Shown piece by piece: positions 8,038-18,422 of a stretch of 64,000 nucleotides of DNA (its first letter is position 1; the number at the start of each line of letters is the position of its first letter). Source of the DNA: Sandaracinus amylolyticus (lineage in GTDB: Bacteria > Myxococcota_A > Polyangia > Polyangiales > Sandaracinaceae); assembly GCF_000737325.1 (NCBI RefSeq), contig NZ_CP011125.1:3906001-3970000 (forward strand), read 5' to 3'. The notes beneath the pieces were generated by a model. It saw nothing but the letters and a program-made list of their open reading frames with translations. It ran no database searches and was not told the origin of the DNA. The position numbers and the translations under genes were made by a program.

Positions 8038-9363
8038 GTGACCGATCGATCGCGGTGGGGCGCGGGGCTCTTCGTGCTCGCGCTGGTGCTGGCGGCAGCG
8101 CCGGCGAGGGCGCGCGCGCAGGGCACGTGCGTGCTCGCGGCGGAGCTGCACGGCGTGGTCGGCGAGGGGACGGCGACGTACCTCGAGGACGCGATCGCGC
8201 GCGCCGAGCGCGAGGGCTGCGCGCTGCTGGTGCGGGTCGACACGCCGGGCGGGCACATCGAGCCGGCGCGTCGGATCGCGGGCGCGTTGCTCGACGCGCG
8301 GGTGCCGATCGTGGTGCACGTCGCGCCGGGCGGGGCGCGCGCGGGATCGGCGGGCGTGTTCGTGCTGCTCGCGTCGGACGTCGCGGCGATGGCGCCGGGA
8401 TCGAGCGCGGGCGCGGCGCATCCGGTGTCGCTCGACGGGCGCGAGGCGCGCGGCGAGCACGCGCGGAAGATCGAGAGCGACGCCGCGTCGCTCGCGCGCG
8501 CCATCGCGCAGGAGCGCGGGCGCAACGTGGCGTGGGCCGAGGCGGCGGTGCGAGACAGCGCAGCGGCCACGGCGGACGAGGCACGACGCCTCGGCGTGAT
8601 CGATCTCGTGGTCGGGCCCGAGCGCGCGCTGCTCGACGCGATCGACGGACGCGAGGTCGCGGGATGGACGCTGCGCACGCGCGGCGCGGACGTGATCGAG
8701 CACGAGATGACGATCCCGCAGCGCTCGCTCGCGCTGCTCGGCGATCCGACGATCGCGTACGCGCTGCTGGTGATGGGGATCTTCGCGCTGATGATCGAGC
8801 TCGCGACGCCGGGCGTGGGGATCGCGGGTGGGCTCGGGGCGATGTGCTTCCTGCTCGCGGCGATCGGGCTCGGCGTGGTGCCGGTGACGATCGGCGGGAT
8901 CGCGCTGGTCGGGATCGCGCTCGCGCTCTTCGTGGCGGAGCTGCACGTGGCGAGCGCCGGTCTGCTCGCGGCGGCGGGCGCGGCGTGCCTCGTCGCGGGC
9001 GCGGCGCTGCTCGTGGATCACGCCGATCCAACGTTCTACGCGGACGAGAGCGTCGGCGTGTCGTGGGGCGTGGTCGTGCCGCTCGCGGTCGTGGTCGCGG
9101 CGGCGGCGATCGTGCTCGGCGTCGCGGTGCGGCGGGTGAGGGCGCGGCCGAGCGTGACCGGGGTCGAGGCGATGCTCGGCGAGGTCGGCGCCGCGGAGTC
9201 GGCGATCGACGCGCGCGGCGGCGCGGTGCGGATGCACGGCGAGACGTGGCGCGCGGTGAGCGACGTGCCGCTGCCGGTAGGAACGCAGGTGCGCGTGATC
9301 GCGGTGCGCGGGCTGACGCTGCGGGTGATCGCGGCGGAGGAACTGGAAGGAGCGCTCGCATGA
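8038..9363 (+). CDS. NfeD-family membrane-bound ClpP-class serine protease
   Basis: This 441-residue protein has a signal peptide (about 1-28). A ClpP/crotonase-like domain follows, with [17 protein letters not shown], a catalytic-Ser segment ([19 protein letters not shown]) and [14 protein letters not shown]. Then come four or five membrane helices (about 235-375) and a C-terminal OB-fold NfeD domain ([22 protein letters not shown]). The family cleaves hydrophobic C-termini of partner stomatins; Pyrococcus PH1510 is the model. The GTG at 8038 fits the signal peptide. Its stop overlaps the ATG of the SPFH gene, the classic partner, which supports the assignment. Confidence 0.9.
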   Translation: MTDRSRWGAGLFVLALVLAAAPARARAQGTCVLAAELHGVVGEGTATYLEDAIARAEREGCALLVRVDTPGGHIEPARRIAGALLDARVPIVVHVAPGGARAGSAGVFVLLASDVAAMAPGSSAGAAHPVSLDGREARGEHARKIESDAASLARAIAQERGRNVAWAEAAVRDSAAATADEARRLGVIDLVVGPERALLDAIDGREVAGWTLRTRGADVIEHEMTIPQRSLALLGDPTIAYALLVMGIFALMIELATPGVGIAGGLGAMCFLLAAIGLGVVPVTIGGIALVGIALALFVAELHVASAGLLAAAGAACLVAGAALLVDHADPTFYADESVGVSWGVVVPLAVVVAAAAIVLGVAVRRVRARPSVTGVEAMLGEVGAAESAIDARGGAVRMHGETWRAVSDVPLPVGTQVRVIAVRGLTLRVIAAEELEGALA

Positions 9364-10175
9364 TCGGGATGGGACTGCCGATCGGGCTCGCGGTCGCGAC
9401 GCTGATCGTGCTCGGGTACCTCGTGTCGTCGATCCGGATCGTGAAGGAGTACGAGCGCGGCGTGCTCTTCCTGCTCGGGCGCTACCAGGGCGTGAAGGGC
9501 GCGGGGCTGCGCCTCGTGTTCGCGCCGTTCGTGAGGATGGTCGTGATCGACCTGCGCACGCGCGTGAAGGACGTGCCGCCGCAGGAGGTGATCACGCTGG
9601 ACAACGTGTCGTGCACGGTGAACGCGGTGATCTACTTCCGCGTGGTGCATCCCGATCAGTCGGTGCTGCAGGTCGAGGACTACGACTACGCGACGAGCCA
9701 GCTCGCGCAGACGACGCTGCGCTCGGTGGTGGGCGGTCACGAGCTCGACGACCTGCTCGCGCAGCGCGAGAAGCTGAACGCGAAGATCCAGGTGATCATG
9801 GACGCGGCGAGCGACCCGTGGGGCATCAAGGTGACCGGCGTCGAGATCAAGCACGTCGAGCTGCCCGCGGAGATGCGCCGCGCGATCGCGCGACAGGCGG
9901 AGGCGGAGCGCGAGCGGCGCGCGAAGGTGATCAGCGCGGACGGCGAGTTCGAGGCGTCGCACAAGTACGCGGAGGCCGCGCAGGTGCTCGCGACGCAGCC
10001 GGGCTCGCTGCAGCTGCGTTATCTGCAGACGCTCGTGGAGATCGCGGCGGAGAACAACTCGACGACGGTGTTCCCGCTGCCGATCGAGCTGCTCGAGGGG
10101 CTCGTCGGACGTCGCATGGCCGAGGTGAAGCGCAAGGACGACGGGCGCGACGGCGAGCGCACCGCGCGGGCGTGA
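9360..10175 (+). CDS. SPFH/band-7 family protein (slipin/stomatin-like)
   Basis: This 271-residue protein has one N-terminal membrane segment (about 5-25), then a prohibitin-homology/SPFH domain ([60 protein letters not shown]) and a helical C-terminus ([20 protein letters not shown]). Such proteins form large membrane-bound rings that organise microdomains and partner with NfeD proteases. Its ATG overlaps the NfeD stop (ATGA), so the two are translationally coupled. Lack of a long flotillin tail makes slipin the best label. Confidence 0.92.
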   Translation: MIGMGLPIGLAVATLIVLGYLVSSIRIVKEYERGVLFLLGRYQGVKGAGLRLVFAPFVRMVVIDLRTRVKDVPPQEVITLDNVSCTVNAVIYFRVVHPDQSVLQVEDYDYATSQLAQTTLRSVVGGHELDDLLAQREKLNAKIQVIMDAASDPWGIKVTGVEIKHVELPAEMRRAIARQAEAERERRAKVISADGEFEASHKYAEAAQVLATQPGSLQLRYLQTLVEIAAENNSTTVFPLPIELLEGLVGRRMAEVKRKDDGRDGERTARA

Positions 10176-10219
10176 GCGCGGTTTGACCGGGGCGGTACGG
10201 GCCGCGGAGACTCCGATGC

Positions 10220-10891
10220 GTGCGCTGCTTCGCCCTTGCTTCGATCGTGCTCGCGAGCCTCACGGGATGCGCCGGCCCAGCGCCGGAGGGACCGACGTTG
10301 ATCTCCGGCGTCTGCACCTGCGCGTGGTGCTGGGATCGACCGTTCTGCTTCGACCCCGAGGATCCCGACGCGCTGCTCGCGCCCGACGCTGCGGGGACGT
10401 GCCCGCCCGGCTCGCTGACCGCGACCCGCGCGACGCGAGTCGTGGCGATCGATGCGCGTGACGAGCTCTTCTGCGTGTCGCAGCGCAGCGACGCCGTGCT
10501 CGACGCCGAGCCGCTGCTCGTCCCCTCGGGCAACGGCGTCGAGGGTGGGGTGTGCCCATTGCCCGGAACCGGCGACCGAGAGCGGCTCGTGTCGTTCGAT
10601 CCGTGTCTCGACGTGATGCACAGCTGCCGCGACGTGCGCGAGCCGGAGTTCGCGTCGTGCGCCCACGTGCCGGCGGTGCCGGAGTGCCCGTCCGGGTACC
10701 AGCGCGGGCCGGAGAAGTCCGGGTGCTCGAACGAGGGCTCCGCGGACGCCGCGGACCTCGTCGTGGACGCGTGCTGGCGCTGGCGCGTGCCGAGCGATCG
10801 TCCTCAGCGCTATTGCTACGCCGCGTGCCTCGACGCGCCGCGTGTGTACGCCACGTCCGAGCCGGTCTGCGACGAGTCGCGCTTCTGGTGA
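10220..10891 (+). CDS. Cysteine-rich lipoprotein, unknown function
   Basis: The GTG at 10220 is chosen because it yields a clean lipoprotein signal (CFALASIVLASLTGC, lipobox LTGC). An ATG at 10216 in another frame gives only an Arg-rich shadow. The mature protein of about 206 residues has 16 further cysteines, many spaced in pairs (VCTCAWCW, FDPCLDVMHSC, RYCYAACL), which suggests a compact disulfide-bonded domain outside the cytoplasm. No family is recognised. A strong hairpin follows 7 bases after the stop. Confidence 0.75.
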   Translation: MRCFALASIVLASLTGCAGPAPEGPTLISGVCTCAWCWDRPFCFDPEDPDALLAPDAAGTCPPGSLTATRATRVVAIDARDELFCVSQRSDAVLDAEPLLVPSGNGVEGGVCPLPGTGDRERLVSFDPCLDVMHSCRDVREPEFASCAHVPAVPECPSGYQRGPEKSGCSNEGSADAADLVVDACWRWRVPSDRPQRYCYAACLDAPRVYATSEPVCDESRFW

Positions 10892-10897
10892 GCGACC

Positions 10898-10926
10898 CGT
10901 GCTGCCACGGTGCGCGTGGCAGCACG
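10898..10926. terminator. Bidirectional hairpin terminator, 12-bp perfect stem
   Basis: CGTGCTGCCACG (10898-10909) and its exact complement at 10915-10926 enclose a 5-base loop. The hairpin lies between the plus-strand Cys-rich lipoprotein and the end of the minus-strand kamA-like gene, so it can terminate both. There is no T tract. It is immediately followed by a 17-base perfect palindrome, CGATCGATCATCGATCG (10925-10941). Confidence 0.7.
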
Positions 10927-10946
10927 ATCGATCATCGATCGGAGCT

Positions 10947-12344
<1,398 letters not shown>

Positions 12345-12418
12345 GGAGGTTCCTCTGTGGGAAACCTCGTTGTTACCACGGGCGCGCGCGCGACCGCACG
12401 GACGACCTGCGCGGTGGC

Positions 12419-14161
12419 TCACTCCGTTTCGAACGCGCCGGAGTCACACGGCGGAGTTCGTGCGACGCCGCGCTGGTCCACGTCCGGGCACTCGTCGCCG
12501 GCGAAGCCGATGGCGGCGCTGCCGGTGTCGAGGGCGAACGTCTCGGTGGGGCCGCCGCGATCCTGCAGCGGGAGGAGGCGCGGGTCGCCGACGCGGTCGA
12601 TGCCGGCCGCGCCGATCTGCATGCCACAGTCGAAGTCCGCCTCGCCCGGGAGCTCGTCGGCGACGTTGCCGCCGAGCGAGGTGATCGTGGCGTGACAGTT
12701 CAGTCGCGTGCTCGCGCTCGAGAAGTTGTTCGCGACGATCGAGCCCTCGAGCGTGAAGCCCATGTGGCTCGGGCTCCAGATGGCGCGTCCGTTCGGCTGC
12801 GTGGACGTGTTGCCCGCGATCGTCGAGTGCGAGATGGCGACGGTCACGTCCTGCACGAGCATCGCGGTGCCGTAGTGCGCGCGGTTCGATGCGAACGTCG
12901 AGCTCGCGATGCGCACGCTGCCCTGGAACGCGTAGAGGCCGCCGCCGTCGGCGGCGCGCGCGGCGGTCGCGACCGTCTCGTTGGCGGAGACGAGGCAGCG
13001 ATCGAGGGTGAGCTGCGAGTTGATCGAGGAGATGCCCGCGCCCGACGTGTAGTCGCGGTCGGTCGTGATGCGGTTGCGCGAGACGTCGGAGTCGACGAGG
13101 TCGACCGTCGCGTCCCACACGAACAGACCGCCGCCCTGCTGGCCCGCGCCGTTCTCGACGATGTCGCTGTCGCGCACCGTGAGCCGCCCGCCGCGGATCA
13201 CCGCGATGCCGCCGCCGGATGCCTCCATCGTGGCCGCGTTCGCTGCGTTCCCGACGACGCAGCTGCGCTCGAGCGTGACGACCGCGGGGCTCTGCACGAG
13301 GAGCCCGCCGCCGTGCCCGTCGGTCTGCACACCGCCGGTGATCGTGAGGCCGTCGAGCGTGACCGCGCCGTCGGTGACCTGCAGCACGCGCCTGGTGCCG
13401 TCGTTCCGCAGCACCGCGCCGCAGCGGCTCGCTCCGCGCAGCGTGATCGGCTGATCGATCACCAGCACGTCGGGGAGCTCGTACGTGCCCGCGGCGAGGA
13501 GGATCGTCTGGTGGCCGGCGCGCGCGTCCGCCCAGCGCACGGCGTCGATCAGATCGTCGACGTTCGCGACGCTGCGCGACTCGGGATCGATCCACGCGTC
13601 GGGAGGTCCGGCGTCGACGTCCGTGATCCCTGCGTCGTCGTCGTCCGAGGTGGCCGCGTCCATCGCGCCCGCGTCGCGGGTCGGCAGGTCGGGCTCGTCG
13701 CGCGGATCCCACACCGGCAGCGTCGTCGGATCGAGCTCGGGCGGAACGCAGTCGCCGGCGACGCACGTGCGCTCGTCGCCACAGCTCGGCGCGACGCACG
13801 CGCGCTCGAGCAGCACTGCGAGCACGCGGACGCTGCCTCGCACGAAGCGCGTCGCGATGGTGCGGGTCACGACGTCGTCGCCGCCGCGGCGGACCGCGAG
13901 CGCGATGCGGATCGGCGCGTCCTGCGCGTCCTCGCGCGGATCGATGCGCACGCGCACCGGGCGCTGGCTCGCGGCGAGATCGATCTCGCGCAGCACCGGG
14001 TCGCCGTCCTCGCGCGCGACGCGGATGGTCAGCGTGTCGACCTCCGCGGGCACCGCGAGCTCGGTGTCGACGACGAGGTAGAGCGCGGTCGGCGCGGCGT
14101 CACACGCGACGAGCGCGAGGGCCGCGAGGACGAGCGCCGAGCGGAGACGCAGACGAGCCAT
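12419..14161 (-). CDS. Lipoprotein with right-handed parallel beta-helix domain
   Basis: This 580-residue protein has a lipobox (LALVAC, Cys about 19), then a module of about 130 residues shared with the next upstream gene (DAAPTALYLVVDTELAVPAE, RPVRVRIDPRED, FVRGSVRVL, Cys-bearing RACVAPSCGDERTC). After an Asp/Ala/Gly-rich linker (about 165-205) comes a beta-helix of about 350 residues. Its rungs read GGGLLVQSPAVVTLERSCVVGN, GGGIAVIRGG, GGGLFVWDA and GGGLYAFQG, and it ends in a choice-of-anchor-Q-like tail (GDPRLLPLQDRGGPTETFALDTGSAAIGF, cut here for length). Probable role: surface carbohydrate or adhesion interactions. Two bases separate it from the upstream stop. Confidence 0.8.
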   Translation of the reverse strand: MARLRLRSALVLAALALVACDAAPTALYLVVDTELAVPAEVDTLTIRVAREDGDPVLREIDLAASQRPVRVRIDPREDAQDAPIRIALAVRRGGDDVVTRTIATRFVRGSVRVLAVLLERACVAPSCGDERTCVAGDCVPPELDPTTLPVWDPRDEPDLPTRDAGAMDAATSDDDDAGITDVDAGPPDAWIDPESRSVANVDDLIDAVRWADARAGHQTILLAAGTYELPDVLVIDQPITLRGASRCGAVLRNDGTRRVLQVTDGAVTLDGLTITGGVQTDGHGGGLLVQSPAVVTLERSCVVGNAANAATMEASGGGIAVIRGGRLTVRDSDIVENGAGQQGGGLFVWDATVDLVDSDVSRNRITTDRDYTSGAGISSINSQLTLDRCLVSANETVATAARAADGGGLYAFQGSVRIASSTFASNRAHYGTAMLVQDVTVAISHSTIAGNTSTQPNGRAIWSPSHMGFTLEGSIVANNFSSASTRLNCHATITSLGGNVADELPGEADFDCGMQIGAAGIDRVGDPRLLPLQDRGGPTETFALDTGSAAIGFAGDECPDVDQRGVARTPPCDSGAFETE

Positions 14162-14163
14162 GA

Positions 14164-15936
14164 TCACCAGAGCGAGCCGATGACCTCGGCCCACCAGTAG
14201 TCCTCGGGGATGCGGAACGTGCCGCCCGCGCCCGCGCACGTGATCGACGTGGTGACGTGGAAGCACGTGTGCTCGTCCGCGACCGCGATCGCGCCGACCA
14301 CGGCGTCGACGCTCGCCTCGTCGGGCGTGACCGGCGCCGAGCGCGGCGGCGCGACGCCCGCGCGACCGTCGTCCCCGTTGCCCCAGCAGCTCACGTACTG
14401 GTTGGTCGGTAGCGCGCAGGTGTGCTCGAGGCCGGCGCCGATCGCGGTCGCGGGCAGATCGAGCGGGACGATGACGCCGTTCGGGACGGGCGCGGGGTTG
14501 GTCGGGTCGACGCCGAGCTGGCCGCGCGAGTTGCTGCCCCAGCACTCGACGCGATGGGGCGCGCTCGCGCCGATCAGCGCGCACGTGTGCGCGCCGCCCG
14601 CGGCCATCGCGCGCACCGGGCCGTCGGCGACGGTGACCTCGACCGGCGGGCTCGACGCGCTCGTGGTGCCGTCGCCGAGCTGTGCGCGCTCGTTCGCGCC
14701 CCAGCACCAAGCCTCGCCGGTCGCGGTCCACGCGCACGCGTGGCGCGCGCCGACGACGATGCCGGTGAACGCGGGCGCCTCCTCGAACATCTCGAGGGGC
14801 TGGCCCGCGCGCGGCACCGCGGGGTTGCCGCGCTCGTCGCCGTTGCCCCAGCACATCACGCGACCGTCGGCGAGCGCGCACGCGTAGCCGTGGCCCGCGT
14901 CGAGCGCCGTCACCGTGCGCGTGCCGACCGAGAGCTCGGCGCGGGCACCGCAGCCCGGTGTCGCGCCCCAGCCCGCCGCGCCCTCGCCCCAGCAGCGGAT
15001 CTCGCCGTCCCGCGCCGCGCACGTGAACGTGTCGCCCGCGGCGACTGCCGTCGGATCGTCGCCGAGCCCGTCGATGACCACGACGTGCCCTTGCTCCGCG
15101 GGGTGGCGGTTCTCGTAGGGCAGCGGCGCTCCGCCGAGCTGGCCGTGCTCGTCCGAGCCGACGCACGAGAGCACGCGACGTCCGTTCGTGCGCTGGCCGA
15201 TCACGCAGAGGTGCTCGGGGCCCGCGGACAGCACGCGCACTTCGCCGGGACCGGGCTCGCAGAGCGGGCCCGCGTCGGGCACACCCTCGGCGCAGATGCG
15301 CGGGGTCGGGCACGCGCGCTCGCCGCACGTCGGGGCGGTGCCCGCGTCGGTCACGCCCGCATCGGGGCACGGCGCGCCCGCGTCGCGTCCCGCATCGACG
15401 GCGCCGGCGTCGCGCTCTCCCGCGTCGTGCATCGGCACCGACGCGTCGCTCCACTCGACCTCGGGCTCGTCGCCGTCCCACGTCGCGAGACCGCGCGCGT
15501 CGATCGCATCGTCGGCGCACGTGGCCGCGATGCACGTCTCGTCCGGCGCGTCGCACCGCACGCCGAGGCACGCGCGATCGAGCGACACGACGAGCTCGCG
15601 CACCGAGCCGCGCACGAACGCGGTGCGCACGGTGCGCGTGAGCACGGCGGTGTCGCCGTCGCCCACGGAGAGCACGAGCCGGAGCGACGCGTCCTCGTGG
15701 CCCTGGCGCGGATCGATCCGCACGCGCACCGGGCGCGCCGCGCTCGTGAGATCGACGTCGCGCTCGATCGGCTGATCGTGATCGGGCTCGACGCGGATCG
15801 TCAGCGCATCGACCTCGCGCGACACCTCGAGGTTCGTGTCGACGACGAGGTAGATCGCCGTCGGCGCGGCGTCGCACGCCGCGAGCACGAGCGCGGCGAT
15901 CGCGAGGCTCGTCTGGATGCTTCGCGTCGTGGACAT
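14164..15936 (-). CDS. Lipoprotein with RCC1/BNR-like beta-propeller repeats
   Basis: This 590-residue protein has lipobox LVLAAC and the same N-terminal module as the downstream gene (CDAAPTAIYLVVDTNLEVSR, RPVRVRIDPRQG, FVRGSVREL, RACLGVRCDAPDETC). A Cys- and DAG-rich linker follows, then at least six RCC1-type repeats with CxxxxDGxxxCWGxxxxGQLG-like signatures (HLCVIGQ, FTCAARDGEIRCWGEG, YACALADGRVMCWGNG, HACAWTATGEAWCWGAN, HTCALIG, HTCALPTNQYVSCWGNG). Paired cysteines in each blade suggest disulfide-stabilised propeller blades outside the cell. The function is unknown and probably involves protein or polysaccharide binding. Confidence 0.82.
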   Translation of the reverse strand: MSTTRSIQTSLAIAALVLAACDAAPTAIYLVVDTNLEVSREVDALTIRVEPDHDQPIERDVDLTSAARPVRVRIDPRQGHEDASLRLVLSVGDGDTAVLTRTVRTAFVRGSVRELVVSLDRACLGVRCDAPDETCIAATCADDAIDARGLATWDGDEPEVEWSDASVPMHDAGERDAGAVDAGRDAGAPCPDAGVTDAGTAPTCGERACPTPRICAEGVPDAGPLCEPGPGEVRVLSAGPEHLCVIGQRTNGRRVLSCVGSDEHGQLGGAPLPYENRHPAEQGHVVVIDGLGDDPTAVAAGDTFTCAARDGEIRCWGEGAAGWGATPGCGARAELSVGTRTVTALDAGHGYACALADGRVMCWGNGDERGNPAVPRAGQPLEMFEEAPAFTGIVVGARHACAWTATGEAWCWGANERAQLGDGTTSASSPPVEVTVADGPVRAMAAGGAHTCALIGASAPHRVECWGSNSRGQLGVDPTNPAPVPNGVIVPLDLPATAIGAGLEHTCALPTNQYVSCWGNGDDGRAGVAPPRSAPVTPDEASVDAVVGAIAVADEHTCFHVTTSITCAGAGGTFRIPEDYWWAEVIGSLW

Positions 15937-15948
15937 GCTGGCGCTCCC

Positions 15949-16785
15949 TCAGAGTCGGATCGGAGGCTCGGTGCCCGGCGGGAGCTGGCCGCCGCTTCCC
16001 TCGGAGACGAGCACGCCCACCAGGATGGCGACGCCGATCGCGACGACGCCGGCGCTCACGCCCACGATGATCCACGGCGTCGGGTCGTCGTGGCTCGCAG
16101 GCTCGGTGTGCAGCGCGGGGATCGTCGTGGGAGGCGCGGGCACGGCCGTCTGCGCGACCTCGGCCGGCGCGGGCACGGGCTCGCGAACGGGCGCACGGGG
16201 GATCTCGAGGGCGACCTCGGCGCGCTCGCCCTCGCGCAGCGTGAACGGGTGATCGAGCAGCGTCTGCTCGGCGCGCGCGACGACGACGCGGTGCTCGCCG
16301 GGATCGAGCGCGATCTCGGTGCCGAGCGCGTGCGCGTCGAGCGCCTCGCCGTCGAGCTGCACGCGGTCCGCGCTGGTCAGGCCGTCGACGCGCAGCGTCG
16401 CGTGCGCGATCTGCGCGTCGATCGCCGCGAGCGCGCTCTCGATCGCGGCGCCGTAGTCGCTCCGCTCGCGCTCGCTCGCGTCGCGCAGGAACCGGCGGTA
16501 GCTCTCGCTCGCCGCGACGAGGCGCCCGGTCTGACGCTGCGCGCCCGCGAGGTTCATGAGCGTGATCGGGCGCGGGTAGAGCGCGTACGAGCGCTCGAAC
16601 GCGTCGAGCGCCTCGGGCCACTGCCGCGCGCGCGCCGCGCGCACTCCGTCCTCGTAGAGCGAGCGCGCCGTGCGCTGCATCGACGGCGACGTCTCCGCGG
16701 CGTCCTGCGCGCGCGCTGGAGCTCCGGTGGGAGCGAAGACGAGCAGCGCGAGGAGGAGCGGGGCCGTCGCGAGCGGGCGGTCCAT
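15949..16785 (-). CDS. TPR/PEGA-like envelope protein with C-terminal membrane helix
   Basis: This 278-residue protein, ATG at 16785, has a signal peptide (about 1-26) and one or two TPR-like helical pairs (YEDGVRAARARQWPEALDAF, YPRPITLMNLAGAQRQTGRL). A PEGA-like beta-domain follows (LDPGEHRVVVARAEQTLL), then a Pro/Ala linker and a hydrophobic helix near 236-258 (PWIIVGVSAGVVAIGVAILV). This layout is common in myxobacteria and probably spans periplasm and membrane. It is first in a minus-strand run with the two lipoproteins (12 and 2 base gaps) and may assemble with them. Confidence 0.7.
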   Translation of the reverse strand: MDRPLATAPLLLALLVFAPTGAPARAQDAAETSPSMQRTARSLYEDGVRAARARQWPEALDAFERSYALYPRPITLMNLAGAQRQTGRLVAASESYRRFLRDASERERSDYGAAIESALAAIDAQIAHATLRVDGLTSADRVQLDGEALDAHALGTEIALDPGEHRVVVARAEQTLLDHPFTLREGERAEVALEIPRAPVREPVPAPAEVAQTAVPAPPTTIPALHTEPASHDDPTPWIIVGVSAGVVAIGVAILVGVLVSEGSGGQLPPGTEPPIRL

Positions 16786-16889
16786 GATCCGCGAACCGTT
16801 GCCGACGATGGGGGCCCGAGCAACCGGGCATACCTCGGCGCACCGAGAAAACTTGACCGGATCGCGGCGCCGAGCCACCAGAGGGGGCC

Positions 16890-17912
16890 ATGACGTCCGT
16901 TCAGGAACGCCTGCTCTTCGTGGTCTCTCCGCCGCGCAGCGGCTCGACGCTGCTGCAGCGGATGATCGGCTCGCACAGCGAGGTCTTCACCCACCCCGAG
17001 CCGCACCTGATCACGCCGATGGCGTACCTCGGCTTCTACGACACGGTCGACAAGGCGCCCTTCGATCACATCAACTCGGCCGAGGCGATCCGCCTCTTCG
17101 TGAGCTCGTTGCCGCGCGGCGAAGAGGACTACCTCGACGCGCTGCGCGCGTACGCCGACACGATGTACGGCCGCATGCTGGAGCCCAGCGGCAAGCGCTA
17201 CTTCATGGACAAGACGCCGGCGTACGCGCTGGTGCTGCCCTTCCTGACGAAGCTCTATCCGCACGCGAAGTACGTCGTGCTCACGCGCCATCCGCTCGCG
17301 ATCTTCTCGAGCTTCGCGAACTCGTTCTTCGACGGCGACTGGGCGCGCGCGCACGAGTTCAACCCGCTCGTCGAGCGCTACGTCCCCGCGATCGCGAAGA
17401 TGCTGCGCGAGCGTCCGGTGCCGCTCGTGCACGTGAAGTACGAGACGCTCGTCGAGGCGCCCGAGGCGCAGATGGAGCGCGTCTTCGCGTACATGGACGT
17501 GGAGAACGAGCCCGAGGCCGTGAACTACGGCGAGCGCTTCCAGAGCAAGAAGGGCCCGGGCGATCCGATCACGGTGAGCCAGCACTCGCGCCCGGTGACC
17601 GACTCGCTGCACAAGTGGGCCGCGGAGCTCGCGAAGGACACGAAGAAGCGCGCGCTCGCGGAGCGCATGATCGAGCGCGTCAGCGACGAGGATCTCGAGA
17701 CGTGGGGCTGGCCGCGCGCGCGCGTCTTCGACGCGGTGCGCGAGGTCGAGTCGGGCGGCGTGAGCGGCGTCGAGGCGCCGAAGCCGGTCGTCAACGCGTA
17801 CACGATCCAGCGCAAGGTCATGCTCGCGCTCAAGAAGGACATCCACCAGCGCCCGCACGGCGCGCTGGTGAAGCGCATCCGCTACTACTGCGACGTCCTG
17901 CTGCGCGAGTGA
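16890..17912 (+). CDS. PAPS-dependent sulfotransferase family protein
   Basis: This 340-residue protein starts MTSVQERLLFVVSPPRSGST; PPRSGSTLL at about 14-22 is the 5'-phosphosulfate-binding loop. A 3'-phosphate motif follows near YVVLTRHPLAIFSSFANSF (Arg-His-Pro with Ser, about 130-148), and YETLVEAPEAQMERVFAYMD is typical of the family. It would transfer sulfate from PAPS to a hydroxyl or amine of a lipid, glycan or peptide; the acceptor is not known. AGGGGG lies about 6 bases before the ATG. Its stop abuts the end of the convergent J-protein gene with no intergenic space. Confidence 0.88.
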   Translation: MTSVQERLLFVVSPPRSGSTLLQRMIGSHSEVFTHPEPHLITPMAYLGFYDTVDKAPFDHINSAEAIRLFVSSLPRGEEDYLDALRAYADTMYGRMLEPSGKRYFMDKTPAYALVLPFLTKLYPHAKYVVLTRHPLAIFSSFANSFFDGDWARAHEFNPLVERYVPAIAKMLRERPVPLVHVKYETLVEAPEAQMERVFAYMDVENEPEAVNYGERFQSKKGPGDPITVSQHSRPVTDSLHKWAAELAKDTKKRALAERMIERVSDEDLETWGWPRARVFDAVREVESGGVSGVEAPKPVVNAYTIQRKVMLALKKDIHQRPHGALVKRIRYYCDVLLRE

Positions 17913-18422
17913 TCACCAGCCGCGCATCGCGCGCTCGATCTTGAGCAGCGCCTGCTCGAGGATCGGGCTGCCGGGCTCGTGCTGCATCGCCGCTTTGATC
18001 TGACGCCACGCGGTCTGGAGATCCCCGGCGCGCGCGGCGTCCTGCGCCTTCGTGAAGAACGCGCGCGCGGTGGGGGACTGCAGCGTGGGCTTCGCGGGCT
18101 CGGGCTCGCGCCGCGTCGCCTTGGGCGCGGGCTCGACCGGCGCGCGCGCGTCGCTCTTGAGGCGCAGCTCGCCCTTTGCGAGCACGGCGTCGTAGGCGCG
18201 GCGCGCGGTGGGATCGCTCAGCGTCTGCACCGCCTCGCTGCCGCGCCGGTAGATGCGTGTGGCGCGCGCGACCTTCTCGCCGTCCTGCCCCGCGAAACGA
18301 TCGGGGTGATAACGACGCGCGAACGCGCGGAACGCGCGCTTCACGTCCTCGGCGCTCGCGTCGCGCGCGACGCCGAGCAGCGTGTAGTAGTCGAGCTGAT
18401 CGAGGCGATCGTCGGTCGACAT
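17913..18422 (-). CDS. Small J-domain co-chaperone coupled to Hsp70
   Basis: This 169-residue protein has an N-terminal J domain (about 10-75), with YYTLLGVARDASAEDVKRAF and the essential HPD motif at residues 39-41 (YHPDRF). It lacks the Gly/Phe region, zinc finger and C-terminal substrate domains of DnaJ. Instead a Pro/Lys/Glu linker leads to a helical tail with a TPR-like pair (ARAFFTKAQDAARAGDLQTA, then KAAMQHEPGSPILEQALLKI). It would stimulate the ATPase of the Hsp70 encoded immediately upstream. The two genes overlap by one base (TGATG), which indicates matched synthesis. Confidence 0.85.
   Translation of the reverse strand: MSTDDRLDQLDYYTLLGVARDASAEDVKRAFRAFARRYHPDRFAGQDGEKVARATRIYRRGSEAVQTLSDPTARRAYDAVLAKGELRLKSDARAPVEPAPKATRREPEPAKPTLQSPTARAFFTKAQDAARAGDLQTAWRQIKAAMQHEPGSPILEQALLKIERAMRGW

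Noticed and set aside
16840-16889. TTGACC near 16854 as -35 for the sulfotransferase gene
   Set aside because: No acceptable -10 follows at 16-18 bases.
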